Shown piece after piece: positions 52,396 through 64,000 of a stretch of 64,000 nt of DNA. The notes under the pieces are model-generated. The model was not told the origin of the DNA, ran no database searches, and saw only the letters and a program-made list of their open reading frames with translations. A program made the position numbers and the translations under genes. Position 1 is the first letter of the stretch. Each line of letters opens with the position of its first letter. Location: contig CM119268.1 in assembly GCA_051294375.1 (NCBI GenBank), forward strand, positions 18,046,066 through 18,110,065, in the 5' to 3' direction. Source of the DNA: Paraspadella gotoi. Taxonomy: Eukaryota > Chaetognatha.

Positions 52396-52608
52396 GTGGC
52401 GAGGGAACGCATCATATGTTCGAAGTCTTTGTCGAGTCTCAACCGAGCCTGGCTTGGCTTGCTTTCAAGGATACGAGTCAATACTTGCTTCGAATCAACC
52501 GCGTCGTCATCCCTACGCAGCCTCGCGTCGAGGTGTCGGTTAGGGCCGACGGATCGGGTGCCTTCATCAGCGATGCCCAGCGAGGCAGAGAGGCTCCGCG
52601 GACGCTCT
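52396..52608 (+). CDS. Partial coding exon of an unrecognised gene, cut by an assembly gap
   Basis: One frame reads through 71 codons into the N run. It has protein-like composition, with strings such as MFEVFVESQPSLAWLAF and YLLRINRVVIPTQP followed by a charged Gly-rich turn; this looks like alternating beta strands. Either the exon starts at tacag|GTGGC (52396) or translation starts at the ATG at 52416. The preceding DNA is purine-rich, a poor context for an acceptor. No family is recognised. Confidence 0.4.
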
Positions 52609-52839
52609 NNNNNNNNNNNNNNNNNNNNNNNNNNNNNNNNNNNNNNNNNNNNNNNNNNNNNNNNNNNNNNNNNNNNNNNNNNNNNNNNNNNNNNNNNNNN
52701 NNNNNNNNNNNNNNNNNNNNNNNNNNNNNNNNNNNNNNNNNNNNNNNNNNNNNNNNNNNNNNNNNNNNNNNNNNNNNNNNNNNNNNNNNNNNNNNNNNNN
52801 NNNNNNNNNNNNNNNNNNNNNNNNNNNNNNNNNNNNNNN
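52609..52839. other. Assembly gap (231 N)
   Basis: Run of N that truncates the exon-like frame ending at 52608. Confidence 0.95.
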
Positions 52840-53592
52840 ATTTAGAAAGATAAGGATGAAATAAGAATGAAGGGAAATAAAATTATAAGTGTAAAGCCTA
52901 TCTCTCTCTCTCTCTCTCCAGAGGATACATATTTTACTGATATCTGGATAAAAAATTCGATAAGTTGGGTTTTAAGTACATCTTTTTCCATCAGAAGTAT
53001 AAATGTGATATTATTTTTTTTTTTTTTTTTTTTAATTTTCAAATCACGCTTTCCTCATTTTTTTACGCCAGGTGTCAGCCTGTTCGTCGGTTGGTTTGCG
53101 CGACCCATCGTCGAGGTAGCGAAGAAAAAAAAATTGTTGGCCGTGAATGATGTTGCGAAATTCATAAATGATGATGGTGAAAATAAATCTCGTTTCGGTG
53201 ACTCATTTGTGGTGAGACGTAGATTATGGGAAAATGTGAAAGTATGACAAATTGATGAGGAATAATCTGTGAATACAGAAAATGCATGAAACAAAAAAGT
53301 GAATCTTTTAAAAAAAGAAAAAAATTTAAAAAAAATTGTAAAGAGAAAAAAAAATGGGAGAAAAATCGAAAAAATTGTAAAATGTTAAGATGAACGTCGA
53401 TGTCAAAGTCAAACGATGAACCACGGTTTTTAACGATGAACGAATGAAATGAACGACGAGATGAACGACAGCGATGAACGACCACGACGACGACGAAAAA
53501 AAAAAAGCTTCACGAAGGTCGTCGTCGCGACCATAAAACAGCGGGAGGTCAACTTTTTTACTTTTTTTGCATCATTTAAGTTTAATTTTTTN

Positions 53593-53851
53593 NNNNNNNN
53601 NNNNNNNNNNNNNNNNNNNNNNNNNNNNNNNNNNNNNNNNNNNNNNNNNNNNNNNNNNNNNNNNNNNNNNNNNNNNNNNNNNNNNNNNNNNNNNNNNNNN
53701 NNNNNNNNNNNNNNNNNNNNNNNNNNNNNNNNNNNNNNNNNNNNNNNNNNNNNNNNNNNNNNNNNNNNNNNNNNNNNNNNNNNNNNNNNNNNNNNNNNNN
53801 NNNNNNNNNNNNNNNNNNNNNNNNNNNNNNNNNNNNNNNNNNNNNNNNNNN
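53593..53851. other. Assembly gap (259 N)
   Basis: Run of N between AT-rich DNA with a short (GAC)n patch and unremarkable intergenic DNA. Confidence 0.95.
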
Positions 53852-56800
53852 TCCGGCACCGCGATAAGCGCTCGTGCTGAACGGAAAAATCTTCGCGGTA
53901 ATTACTTGTAATTGGGAAGAATGAGCTTCCTTCCCTCTCGGCGGAGCGTGGCCGAGTTAGAGATTAAAAATGAGGAGAAAGAAAAAAAGAAAGGAAAAGA
54001 AAAAGTCAAAAAGAGAAAAAAAATTAATATTGATTGAGAGAAGAGTATATACGGGAAGGAAGGAAGAGCGGCCCGGCTCATTTTTCATTTTTTCGGTAGT
54101 TTTAAAAAAGTTGTTTTGTTTAAAGTATTTAGAAAAACTACTTTTAGAACATTTTTTGAGAAGCGGTCCTTGTCCGCATGTAATTTCTTGATATATATAT
54201 AAAAACTATGAACGTAGAAAGTTAATATTTAGTCTGAAACTCATCGGTGCGATAGAGTTAACCAATAAAAACAAAATCAGGCCGTTTGGAAAAGTTTTAA
54301 AAAGAATTACATTAGGCCCAATACTTTTTTTCCCGAAAAATTATAAAGTGGGAAATTTTTATTGTTTGGTCGAAATTTTAAAATAGAGGGAAAATGAAAA
54401 GAAGAAAGACTTTTGATAAACCAAATCATCATGAATATCAACGGTAATATGAGGATGAAAGAAAAAAAAGAAATTAAGAAGAAAAAGATGACAGGAAAAG
54501 AAAAAAAAAGGAAAAAGTAGTATTCAAGACTGGCAAGGAAACTAATTTTATCAAAGAAAAAAAAGAGTGCCCATGAGGCATAAGAAAATTAAACGGATAA
54601 AAAAAAAATATCAGGTAGGACGTTGTGCAATACTTAAGGTGTCCCCTGGGGCTGTGGAGAGGAAGAGGAAGATGAAGTAGCGGGGGATGAGGAGGAGCAG
54701 GCGGGGGATCCGGTGGAAGGGACCCAGGGGTTGCAGAAAAATACGCCACGCGTACCAAAAAAAACATTACAATATTCATAAATTCTTCGGAATTTCATAT
54801 AAGTAAATGAATCAAACGGAGGCACTTAAAAATGTTCGTGTTCCACATAAAAATCCATGGAGCCAAGATTCTCTCTTCCTACATAAAATTCTTCCGCTGA
54901 TTAAATACTTTTTTTTGAAATCTTTAGAATCAAAACCGGTTTATTCAAGAAATGAAAGGAAAAGGATGGAATATACTAAAAATTGAAAAAGTAAGTAAAA
55001 ATAGAGCGTTGTAAGTGAAGAAAGTTGTATGTAAATCGTAGAAAGTGGAATATAGAATTAAAGAAAAAGTACATAGTACATAACAGCATATAACTATTGA
55101 CTATTGAGGCGTTGAAAATAACAAAAGATTGTGGGAAATAACACAAGATTTATGAGTTTCATTAAGTCGATAGGTACACGTGTTGATGATTTCAGTTTTT
55201 ATTCTTTTATGAAGAAGAATTCGATTCCATTAAAACTTCAAAAGGATTTTTTCTTCGCCTTTCAGTTCATCCGTCTTTTGACAACTGACAGCTTTCCACA
55301 CCACGTTATAAAAAAATGTTTTGACCATTATCTTTATATATCAGTTCGTGTGAGAATAAGGACAGCGAATTTGTATGTACATAAATTTTAAACAAAAATG
55401 TCTAAAGATTTTCATGGTGCTGGGTGAAATCGGAACCTGACCGACATATACGAACATAACCGCTCTTTCGCCGCCGAGGCCGAGAAGAAGGCGAGAGAAA
55501 TTCGCTCGTAAAATCGGACAACCGCGGTTCCTCGTTATAACCGGGCAGTTTGCGTGGTTGTAAAAAACAAGGATCGTCGCCGGTCGTTCCCGGCAATAAC
55601 GACCGATTTTCCTGGCGATAACGAGCGACTTTTCCCCGCAATAACGAGGAACTCGTCGCGAATATCGACGACTTTTCCGGCCGTAAAGGTGGACCGCGAT
55701 CGGCGGAGGGAGAGGGAGACGATCATATCGGGAGAGGGAGTGGAGCGGAGACGAGGATCACAATCGGGGGATCGAGAAGGGACGGAGGACGCGCGACCAC
55801 TGGAGACATCGACGTCGTCGTCGTCGTCGTCGTCGTTTTCACTGCGGGAGTGGGCGGTGGGATGGAGAGGAGCTCGATGCATTTCTGGAGTTGTCTTGGT
55901 CTCGATCGCCTTGTCACAGCTGTCTCTTTTAGCACTTTGGTACACTCCATAAAGAATGTTTTGAGAGACGGTTAAATTGTTGACGGTCAAAAACATCGAA
56001 TAAGACTTCACTATGATTTGTAGCCAAGATCAAAATCTGAAATCAATCAAATCGATCAATGAATTATTCATTCAATCAATAAATCAGCTCTGAATTGAAC
56101 TCAAAACAACTGGTAACATCGCCCTTTTGAAAGAAAGAAAAGAACTGCCGCCACGCTATATGTTTTTCACCAACTCAAATTTATTAACGTTAACAAATTC
56201 AAGAACTCAAACGTTCAATCATTTACGGATCGCACTCTGTACTGTGTACTGTTTCGTATGTACTCTATCGTGTATACTGTATCGAGAATCGTGAAGAGCG
56301 TCAACAAAATCTGAACTAGGCTCGACTTTGTCTGAAGACTCAAAGATTCGTCTTCCAGTTTAATCTCTGCGTCCAGGGGAATCGAATCAAAAGACTCCGA
56401 GATCGTAAATGACGAGTTTTATGAGTCTTGAGCCTCTAATCCAAACCGCGGGCGGCGACGACGATAGCGAAGTTGACGGCGAAGACGATGGCGACGACGA
56501 TGGCGACGACGACGACGACGACGACGGTGAGGACGACGATGAAAACGATACGACGTTGAAAACCGAAAATAACCAAAAGACATTTCTACACATAAAATAT
56601 TCGATCTTAAGAAAAAAAAATCAATATTTCTTCAATTCGTTTCACGTCAATCACTCTGTAAATTAGAATGCTTTTTTGAACGTCGTACAAAATTTATTTA
56701 ATAAGGCAAAGTTATTACTTAAAAATAAATACTGAAGTGAAGAACATTTAAAGTGAGACAAACTTCATTAATCTTTTTTTTGTTGTTTGAAACCGAATGA

Positions 56801-57449
56801 ATGGATTATTAACCTTTTTCCTTTTATTCATACATTATTTAAACGCAAACGGAATGAATGAAGAAAAATCCAGAATAATGAAAACTTAAACAAATACAAA
56901 GCTTTTGATTTTCATTTTGTTCTTTCACTTCATTTCGCTGGTTTTTATTATTTAAATTTGTCGTTTAATTTTAGCGGATTTTTTTTTACTTTTACTGTAG
57001 AACCGAATAAATATCATAGATAAGAATATCATTGCCAAAAAAAATCGAAAGTGAAACATTCACACGAAATTAGATTAACGTGACCAAAGCGAAAATTTGA
57101 GTCCATGTGATCTTTACTAAAGGCGCTGTTGTTGTCTCGGCTTAGGGTTAGCCGTTTCCTTTTTTTGTGGCAAAATATTAACCATTTTGTTTTTCAAAAT
57201 ATTCAGCGCTGGGCCGCTGACGTATCATTTTTTATTCTGAAAAGTTTTCGTTTGAGTTGTTATTGTTGTTGTCATGGACAAAAAAATCGACTTATGAAAA
57301 TCAACGCACCTCATTGGTCGATTCGTCAACGAATGAAGTCCCGAAGGTCGGTGACCTAAAAAAAAGAAAAATAAAATGAAAAAAATTAACTGCGAGACGA
57401 AAATAATAACAATTCGCGCGTGAAAGTTGATGAAGAATGAAGGTTTAAA
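53852..57449. other. Intergenic stretch without a supported gene
   Basis: It contains a GC-rich patch at about 54640-54781 with an acidic frame ending in TAA, which might be a terminal exon but lacks a good acceptor. A degenerate short tandem repeat lies at 55585-55690 and a (GAC)n patch at about 56455-56545. Other ORFs are translations of these repeats. Confidence 0.4.
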
Positions 57450-57451
57450 GC

Positions 57452-57495
<44 letters not shown>

Positions 57496-58236
57496 TAGAG
57501 AGAGAGAAGAGAGAGAGAAAGAGAGAAAAAAAAAAATTGGGGCGATAAACGTTTATCGCTGCAAATCGAATATGAATAAAAATAACGCGACGATAATCAA
57601 TTTTTTTTATATAAGTTTCCAGGGAGAATCCTTCCCCCGGGTTTTTTATTTTGCTGATTTTATTTGCCTTTTTTATTATTCTATCTGCAATTATTATTCT
57701 GTTTTTTTTATCTAGAATGAACGAACGTCGAGTTCTTCTTAATACCTAAAAGCTTTAAATCAAAGGAAACCGAGTTTCACTGCAATAATACAATAAGAAT
57801 CATTGACTGATGCTCAACGTTTCAAATTAACTGACACTCGTTTACTAGAGCTTTTTTTCAATCGTTTGAACATTTTTTTTTTTTCAAAAACGAACCCAGT
57901 TAAAACACATTTTTTCAATTGAGGTCTTGTCTTGACGTTTCAAATTGTGGAATTTTATAAATAAAGACGTAAGTAAAAAAAACAAGATATTTGACAAGAA
58001 AAAAAATTAATTTCGTTCAGCGTTAAGAGTTTTTGTTTGTGATTCTTTTTTTTTAAATACAAAAAAAAATGTTTATTCTAGAGCGTTTATATAAAACTGC
58101 GTTTTTTTTTGAGAAAAAGAGGAAAGTTGAGAACTGAATGTAATCGAAAAAACATTTGGAAGGAAGTATCCGCGGAATCAACAAGATCGAGATTGCCACA
58201 GTTAGGAGATATAACGACGACGATTATAAAACGACA

Positions 58237-58279
<43 letters not shown>

Positions 58280-60133
58280 ATCTCTAATCTCTCTCCTTCA
58301 TCTCTCTCCTCTCTCTCTCTCTTTCTTCTTCTTCTTCTTCCTCTTTCTTCCCCGGTGACTCAAAAAAGGACGAGCAGGCTTTTGAATGATACATAGATTT
58401 TAAAAAGCAGTTTAAGTTTTTATACGTTTAATAACAAAATAAGCTTAGCTCGTTGGTCAACGTAATTAAATGACTATTTTTAGTAAATAGTATTTATTTT
58501 GAAAGTTAAAAATCAATACTTTGTGAAAATGGCCAAATTTTGAAAAGAAAATCTAAATTAAAAAAGCTAAAAATCTTTTAACTAAAAATGAGATTTTCCC
58601 TCCGTCAGTTGTATCAGTCAGTCAGTCCGTCCGTCCGTCCGTCATCTCAACAGCTGGCGTACGGCGTGCTCTCTACGGGAATGAATCGATTAAAAAGAAA
58701 TTTTGAGGTCCAGCGGGCAGAGTTTCGGAAACGTCTGCAAGATGAAGTCGATCGCTTAAAAATATCGAGGAACCTGGTTATATTGTATTCTTTTACCTAA
58801 TTTTGAAAACTAAGAAAGGGGGTAAGATATATAGACTTGGTTGTGGGGAATATTTTTGGGCCTTTTCATTTTCCAGCGAAGACGATGAAGCTGACGACGA
58901 AATGACGACGAGGATAACGACGACGAATAAGACGAGAACTCTTGGCGACGAAGTCAAATTCGAATTCCCGCGAATTTAATTAAGAGAATTAGAAAGAATT
59001 AAAAGAATTACTACACCCCACTGAGATTTCGATGTATCAATGATATTGGGGCTTCGACACTTGGAGGGGTTGAGAGAGAGAAGAGGAGAGAGAGAGAAGA
59101 GAGATGAGAGAGATGAGAGAGAGAGAGAGAGACGAGAAGAGGATGAGAGAGAGAGAATCTACTTCTAAGTTTTTAAAGGATATAGATATAGTTATTTTAA
59201 ATTAAAATTTAATTTTTCGACTTTCGCCACAATGAGACGCCTTTCACAGTTTCGAGTCACTGCGTACGGAATCACCGAAATCCCGAAATCAATAGATTCC
59301 GAGCTTCTTTTTTTTCTGTGGGAGACTCAAGAAGCGAGTCTCGTCAGAGTCAGAACCAGAGTCATCGCCGAATATTTATTTCCCTCATTTTATTCATTTT
59401 CGGTCTCCATTCACTTTAGTTCAGAATGAAACTAAACTAAGATAAAGAAAAGCCTTCTCTCTCTCTCTCCTCTCTCTCTCTCTTCTCTCATTCTCTCTCT
59501 TCTCCTCTCTCATTCTCTCTCGTCTCCTCCTTCTCTCCCTCTTAAACCTACTCCCTACTTTACCTAATACCCTTCCATGTACAACTTTTTTCTTTTCTTC
59601 TCTCCCTTATACGCCACCCCGTCCACGCCCTCTTCTCTACCCCCCTTCTCCTCACCCTGCTCCTTCTTCTATCCCGCTCTTATCTCCTTCACCCCTTCTT
59701 CTCCTCAACCCGCTCCACTCCTCATCTTTTCTCAACTCATTTGCATCCATATTTGTTCTCAACCAAAATCCTCGTCCGAGTAGAAGTTTACTGTCAACAG
59801 TCGTTTACGTCGATGGCCATTAACGATACTGGCGATATCTTGCGATACTGCGATACTGCGATACTACTACGTGCTTTGAATGAGCTTAGAGATTAAAAGA
59901 CCGTCAGCAATATGAAAGAATTTCAGAAGTTTTTTTTCACATGAGATTGTTTTTTGTCGTTTCTCAGCAGGCGTTAGTTCTATGGGTGATTGGTGACATT
60001 ACATTGTCGTTTCATTTATGACAATAGTGTTGACATGTAATGACTCCACAAAGCGCCCCAAATTCTCAGCAACGTCGCAACAGAGGTGGGCGTGGCAATG
60101 TCTTACGCCACGTTGCTTGGCGTGGCGCGTATA
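57450..60133. repeat. Copy A of a second duplicated block (about 2.6 kb)
   Basis: Matches 60159-62521 in the same orientation, starting with a GA tract. Its last 1.1 kb (from about 59040) is nearly identical to the end of copy B, at an offset of 2388-2390. The first part differs by many single-base indels. Both copies stop at the same bases (GGCGTGGCGCGTATA) before an N run, which points to assembly rather than biology. Confidence 0.8.
58654..58979 (+). CDS. 3' end of an unrecognised gene: coiled-coil exon plus acidic/Thr-rich last exon
   Basis: Two exons join in phase: 58654-58784 (ending TT|gtattc, phase 2) and 58877-58979 (after ttttccag, stop TAA). Together they read about 77 residues. 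An amphipathic helix (MNRLKRNFEVQRAEFRKRLQ and on to DEVDRLKISRN) is followed by EDDEADDE, a Thr-rich patch from ACG repeats and a short end, VKFEFPRI. The heptad pattern suggests a coiled coil. Upstream exons were not identified and the family is unknown. The acceptor of the first exon is a choice; a (GTCC)n repeat lies directly upstream. Confidence 0.45.
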
Positions 60134-60158
60134 NNNNNNNNNNNNNNNNNNNNNNNNN
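60134..60158. other. 25-N gap between copies A and B
   Basis: Exactly 25 N, as at 288-312 and 17607-17631. All three have duplicated sequence nearby. Confidence 0.85.
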
Positions 60159-62521
60159 AGAAAGAAAAAAAATTGGGCGATCAAACGTTTATCGCTGCAA
60201 AATCGAATATGACATAAAAATACCGACGATAATCAAATTTTTTTTATATAATTTCCAGGGAGAATCTTTCCCCCGGGTTTTTATTTTGCTGATTTTATTT
60301 GCCTTTTTTATTATTTATCTCATTATTTTCTGTTTTTATCTAGAATGACGAACGTACGAGTTCTTCTTAATCTAAAAGCTTAAATCAAGGACACCGAGTT
60401 CACTCAATAATACAATTAAGAATCATTGACTGATGCTCACGTTTCAAATTAACTGACACTCGTTACTAGAGCTTTTTTTCAATCGTTTGAACATATTTTT
60501 TTTCAAGCGAACCAAGTTAAAACACATTTTTCATTGAGTACTGTCTTGACTCTTGTAAAAAACATGATTTTACAAGAAAAAAAATTTAATTTCGTTCAGC
60601 GTTATGAGTTTTTTGTTTGTGATTCTTTTTTTTTAAATACAAAAAAAATGTTTAATTCTTAGACGTTTATATAAAACTCGTTTTTTTGAAAAAAAAAAGA
60701 GTGGAGAGTTGAGAACTGAATGTCAATCGAAAAAACATTTGGAAGGAAGATCCGCGGAATCAACAAGATCGAGATTCANNNNNNNNNNAAAAGGACGAGC
60801 AGCTTTTGAATGATACATAGATTTTAAAAAGCAGTTTAAAGTTTTTATACGTTTAATACAAAAAAGCTTAGCTCGTTGTCAGACGTAATTAAATTACATT
60901 TTTAGTAAACAGTTTTTAATTTTAAAAGTTAAAAATCAAAACTTGTGAAAATGGCCAAATTTTGAAAGAAATCTAATTAAAAAACTAAAAATCTTTTAAC
61001 TAAAAATGAGATTTTCCCTCCGTCAGTTGTATCAGTCAGTCAGTCCGTCCGTCCGTCCGTCATCTCAACAGCTGCGTCGGCGTCTCTCTACGGGAAGAAT
61101 CGATTAAAAAGAAATTTGAGGTCCAGCGGGCAGATGTTCGGAAACGTCTCAAGATGAGAGTCGATCCTTAAAAATATCGAGGAACCTGGTTATTTGTCAT
61201 TCTTTTACCTAATTTGACTAAAAAGGGGGTAAGATATATTAGACTTGGTTGTGGGGCATATTTTTTGGCCTTTTCATTTTCCACGAAGACGATGAAGCTG
61301 ACGACGATGACGACGACGATAACGACGACGACTCTTGGCGACGAAGTCAATTCGAATCCCGCGAATTAATTAAGAGAATTAGAAAGAATTAAAAAGAATT
61401 ACTACACCCCACTGAGATTTCGATGTATCAAATGATATTGGGCTCGACACTTGGAGGGGTTGAGAGAGAGAAGAGGAGAGAGAGAGAAGAGAGATGAGAG
61501 AGATGAGAGAGAGAGAGAGAGACGAGAAGAGGATGAGAGAGAGAGAATCTACTTCTAAGTTTTTAAAGGATATAGATATAGTTATTTTAAATTAAAATTT
61601 AATTTTTCGACTTTCGCCACAATGAGACGCCTTTCACAGTTTCGAGTCACTGCGTACGGAATCACCGAAATCCCGAAATCAATAGATTCCGAGCTTCTTT
61701 TTTTTCTGTGACTCAAAGAAGCGAGTCTCGTCAGAGTCAGACCAGAGTCATCGCCGAATATTTATTTCCCTCATTTTTAATTCATTTTCGGTCTCATTCA
61801 CTTTAGTTCAGGAATGAAACTAAACTAAGATAAAGAAAAGCCTTCTCTCTCTCTCTCCTCTCTCTCTCTCTTCTCTCATTCTCTCTCTTCTCCTCTCTCA
61901 TTCTCTCTCGTCTCCTCCTTCTCTCCCTCTTAAACCTACTCCCTACTTTACCTAATACCCTTCCATGTACAACTTTTTTCTTTTCTTCTCTCCCTTATAC
62001 GCCACCCCGTCCACGCCCTCTTCTCTACCCCCCTTCTCCTCACCCTGCTCCTTCTTCTATCCCGCTCTTATCTCCTTCACCCCTTCTTCTCCTCAACCCG
62101 CTCCACTCCTCATCTTTTCTCAACTCATTTGCATCCATATTTGTTCTCAACCAAAATCCTCGTCCGAGTAGAAGTTTACTGTCAACAGTCGTTTACGTCG
62201 ATGGCCATTAACGATACTGGCGATATCTTGCGATACTGCGATACTGCGATACTACTACGTGCTTTGAATGAGCTTAGAGATTAAAAGACCGTCAGCAATA
62301 TGAAAGAATTTCAGAAGTTTTTTTTCACATGAGATTGTTTTTTGTCGTTTCTCAGCAGGCGTTAGTTCTATGGGTGATTGGTGACATTACATTGTCGTTT
62401 CATTTATGACAATAGTGTTGACATGTAATGACTCCACAAAGCGCCCCAAATTCTCAGCAACGTCGCAACAGAGGTGGGCGTGGCAATGTCTTACGCCACG
62501 TTGCTTGGCGTGGCGCGTATA
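60159..62521. repeat. Copy B of the second duplicated block
   Basis: A repeat of copy A with more deletions in its left half. The CT tract of copy A is replaced by a 10-N gap at 60779-60788. Confidence 0.8.
61072..61369 (+). pseudogene. Frameshifted copy of the coiled-coil gene end
   Basis: Corresponds to 58654-58979. Bases are missing in several places (for example GCTGCGTCGG where copy A has GCTGGCGTACGG), which destroys both exon frames. It is probably a sequence-error copy, not a true pseudogene. Confidence 0.6.
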
Positions 62522-63328
62522 NNNNNNNNNNNNNNNNNNNNNNNNNNNNNNNNNNNNNNNNNNNNNNNNNNNNNNNNNNNNNNNNNNNNNNNNNNNNNNN
62601 NNNNNNNNNNNNNNNNNNNNNNNNNNNNNNNNNNNNNNNNNNNNNNNNNNNNNNNNNNNNNNNNNNNNNNNNNNNNNNNNNNNNNNNNNNNNNNNNNNNN
62701 NNNNNNNNNNNNNNNNNNNNNNNNNNNNNNNNNNNNNNNNNNNNNNNNNNNNNNNNNNNNNNNNNNNNNNNNNNNNNNNNNNNNNNNNNNNNNNNNNNNN
62801 NNNNNNNNNNNNNNNNNNNNNNNNNNNNNNNNNNNNNNNNNNNNNNNNNNNNNNNNNNNNNNNNNNNNNNNNNNNNNNNNNNNNNNNNNNNNNNNNNNNN
62901 NNNNNNNNNNNNNNNNNNNNNNNNNNNNNNNNNNNNNNNNNNNNNNNNNNNNNNNNNNNNNNNNNNNNNNNNNNNNNNNNNNNNNNNNNNNNNNNNNNNN
63001 NNNNNNNNNNNNNNNNNNNNNNNNNNNNNNNNNNNNNNNNNNNNNNNNNNNNNNNNNNNNNNNNNNNNNNNNNNNNNNNNNNNNNNNNNNNNNNNNNNNN
63101 NNNNNNNNNNNNNNNNNNNNNNNNNNNNNNNNNNNNNNNNNNNNNNNNNNNNNNNNNNNNNNNNNNNNNNNNNNNNNNNNNNNNNNNNNNNNNNNNNNNN
63201 NNNNNNNNNNNNNNNNNNNNNNNNNNNNNNNNNNNNNNNNNNNNNNNNNNNNNNNNNNNNNNNNNNNNNNNNNNNNNNNNNNNNNNNNNNNNNNNNNNNN
63301 NNNNNNNNNNNNNNNNNNNNNNNNNNNN
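62522..63328. other. Assembly gap (807 N)
   Basis: Run of N following the shared end of copies A and B. Very long frames reported through it consist of N only. Confidence 0.95.
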
Positions 63329-64000
63329 CCGCCGCCGCCGCTGCCGCTGCCACCGCCGCGCTGCCGACGACGACAACAATGACGACGGCGATGTTCCATA
63401 GAATCCCTGACGGGATAAGTGTTTTGTTGTCAAAGGGATTTTTACGCGAGTGGTGAGTACGACGACGATGAAGACGACGACGACGATGAAGATGAAGATT
63501 ACGAGGAGAACAGTGACCATGATGGACGCCATAAAAAGCTATTAAGATAATGAAGACGACAACGACGACAACAGATATGGAAAAAAACATTTAATATACC
63601 TATTACATCCGTGTTCGATCGAACTATATCCGGGATCGATCTTTTTAAGTTGCGCCTTAAAAATTCGAAATGCGACGATAATTTTTTTGACTGTTTAAGC
63701 TTTTTACAAAAATGGTACTACAAATTTAGAATTATCCATTCATTCAATCAAAAGCTATCTTCACCCTCACTCTGGACAGGCTTTGGTGAGGTAAGGCCTG
63801 GTTTTGGAAAAGTAAGGGTCAAAGGAGATTACGTACGTATTGGGATAAACTAACGTTGATGGTGTTGAAGATTTTAAAAGACCATTGGTGGAAATTAGGT
63901 CAGCGGAGTTTTTTTGTTGTTGTCATTTTTATTTGTTGTTGTTATCTCCGACGAACGCAAAACAGAAAAAAAATCACGCGGGACAAAGAGAAAAGTGATA
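63329..64000. other. Right edge: (CCG)/(GAC)n DNA and AT-rich sequence, no gene seen
   Basis: Trinucleotide-rich DNA at 63329-63560 (CCG, GAC, GAT units) gives Ala, Asp or Thr runs in different frames with no clear gene. The rest is AT-rich and unremarkable. Confidence 0.4.

Noticed and set aside
62387-63590. Several 300-380 codon ORFs
   Set aside because: They consist almost entirely of N from the 807-base gap.

Overview
This is eukaryotic (animal) genomic DNA. Genes are split by GT-AG introns with matching phases, simple repeats are abundant, and the multi-exon genes belong to animal families: an NSP/BCAR3-type SH2 adaptor, a sigma-class glutathione S-transferase (GST), C2HC zinc-finger proteins of the ZNF474/ZC2HC1 type, ShKT peptides and a LolA-like membrane protein. 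The LolA-like and double-ShKT genes argue against an insect. I could not fix the phylum; a lophotrochozoan or another non-insect invertebrate fits. Exons are GC-rich and CpG-rich in an AT-rich background full of (GA)n, (GAAA)n and (GAC)n tracts.

Layout: 1.2-4.5 kb holds the 3' part of an unrecognised extracellular protein with a Thr-rich stalk and a hydrophobic C-terminus. 4.5-10.5 kb has no convincing gene. 10.5-24.1 kb is a roughly 7 kb block present twice around a 25-N gap and is probably an assembly duplication. 23.3-31.7 kb is a ten-exon gene for a five-finger C2HC protein. Its introns hold a decayed Penelope-like element (PLE) end, a hammerhead-ribozyme-like motif, a 393-codon ORF and a palindromic MITE. 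32.1-43.8 kb is a 13-exon gene for a 667-aa membrane protein with two LolA-like repeats. Its 6.5 kb third intron contains four other genes: two antisense double-ShKT genes, a sigma GST and a three-repeat Cys-rich secreted protein. 44.6-50.2 kb (minus) is a 1044-codon BCAR3/SH2D3-type gene. 50-64 kb has two partial genes, two large N gaps and a second duplicated block around another 25-N gap.

The genes form no pathway. The themes are secreted or membrane proteins (LolA-like, ShKT, Cys-rich, the Thr-stalk protein), one detoxification enzyme, one signalling adaptor and one protein of a family linked to ciliated or germ cells. All exon models were made by eye from splice signals, frame and phase. 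The models for the LolA-like, GST, ShKT, zinc-finger and BCAR3 genes each sum to a whole number of codons with phases agreeing at every junction.
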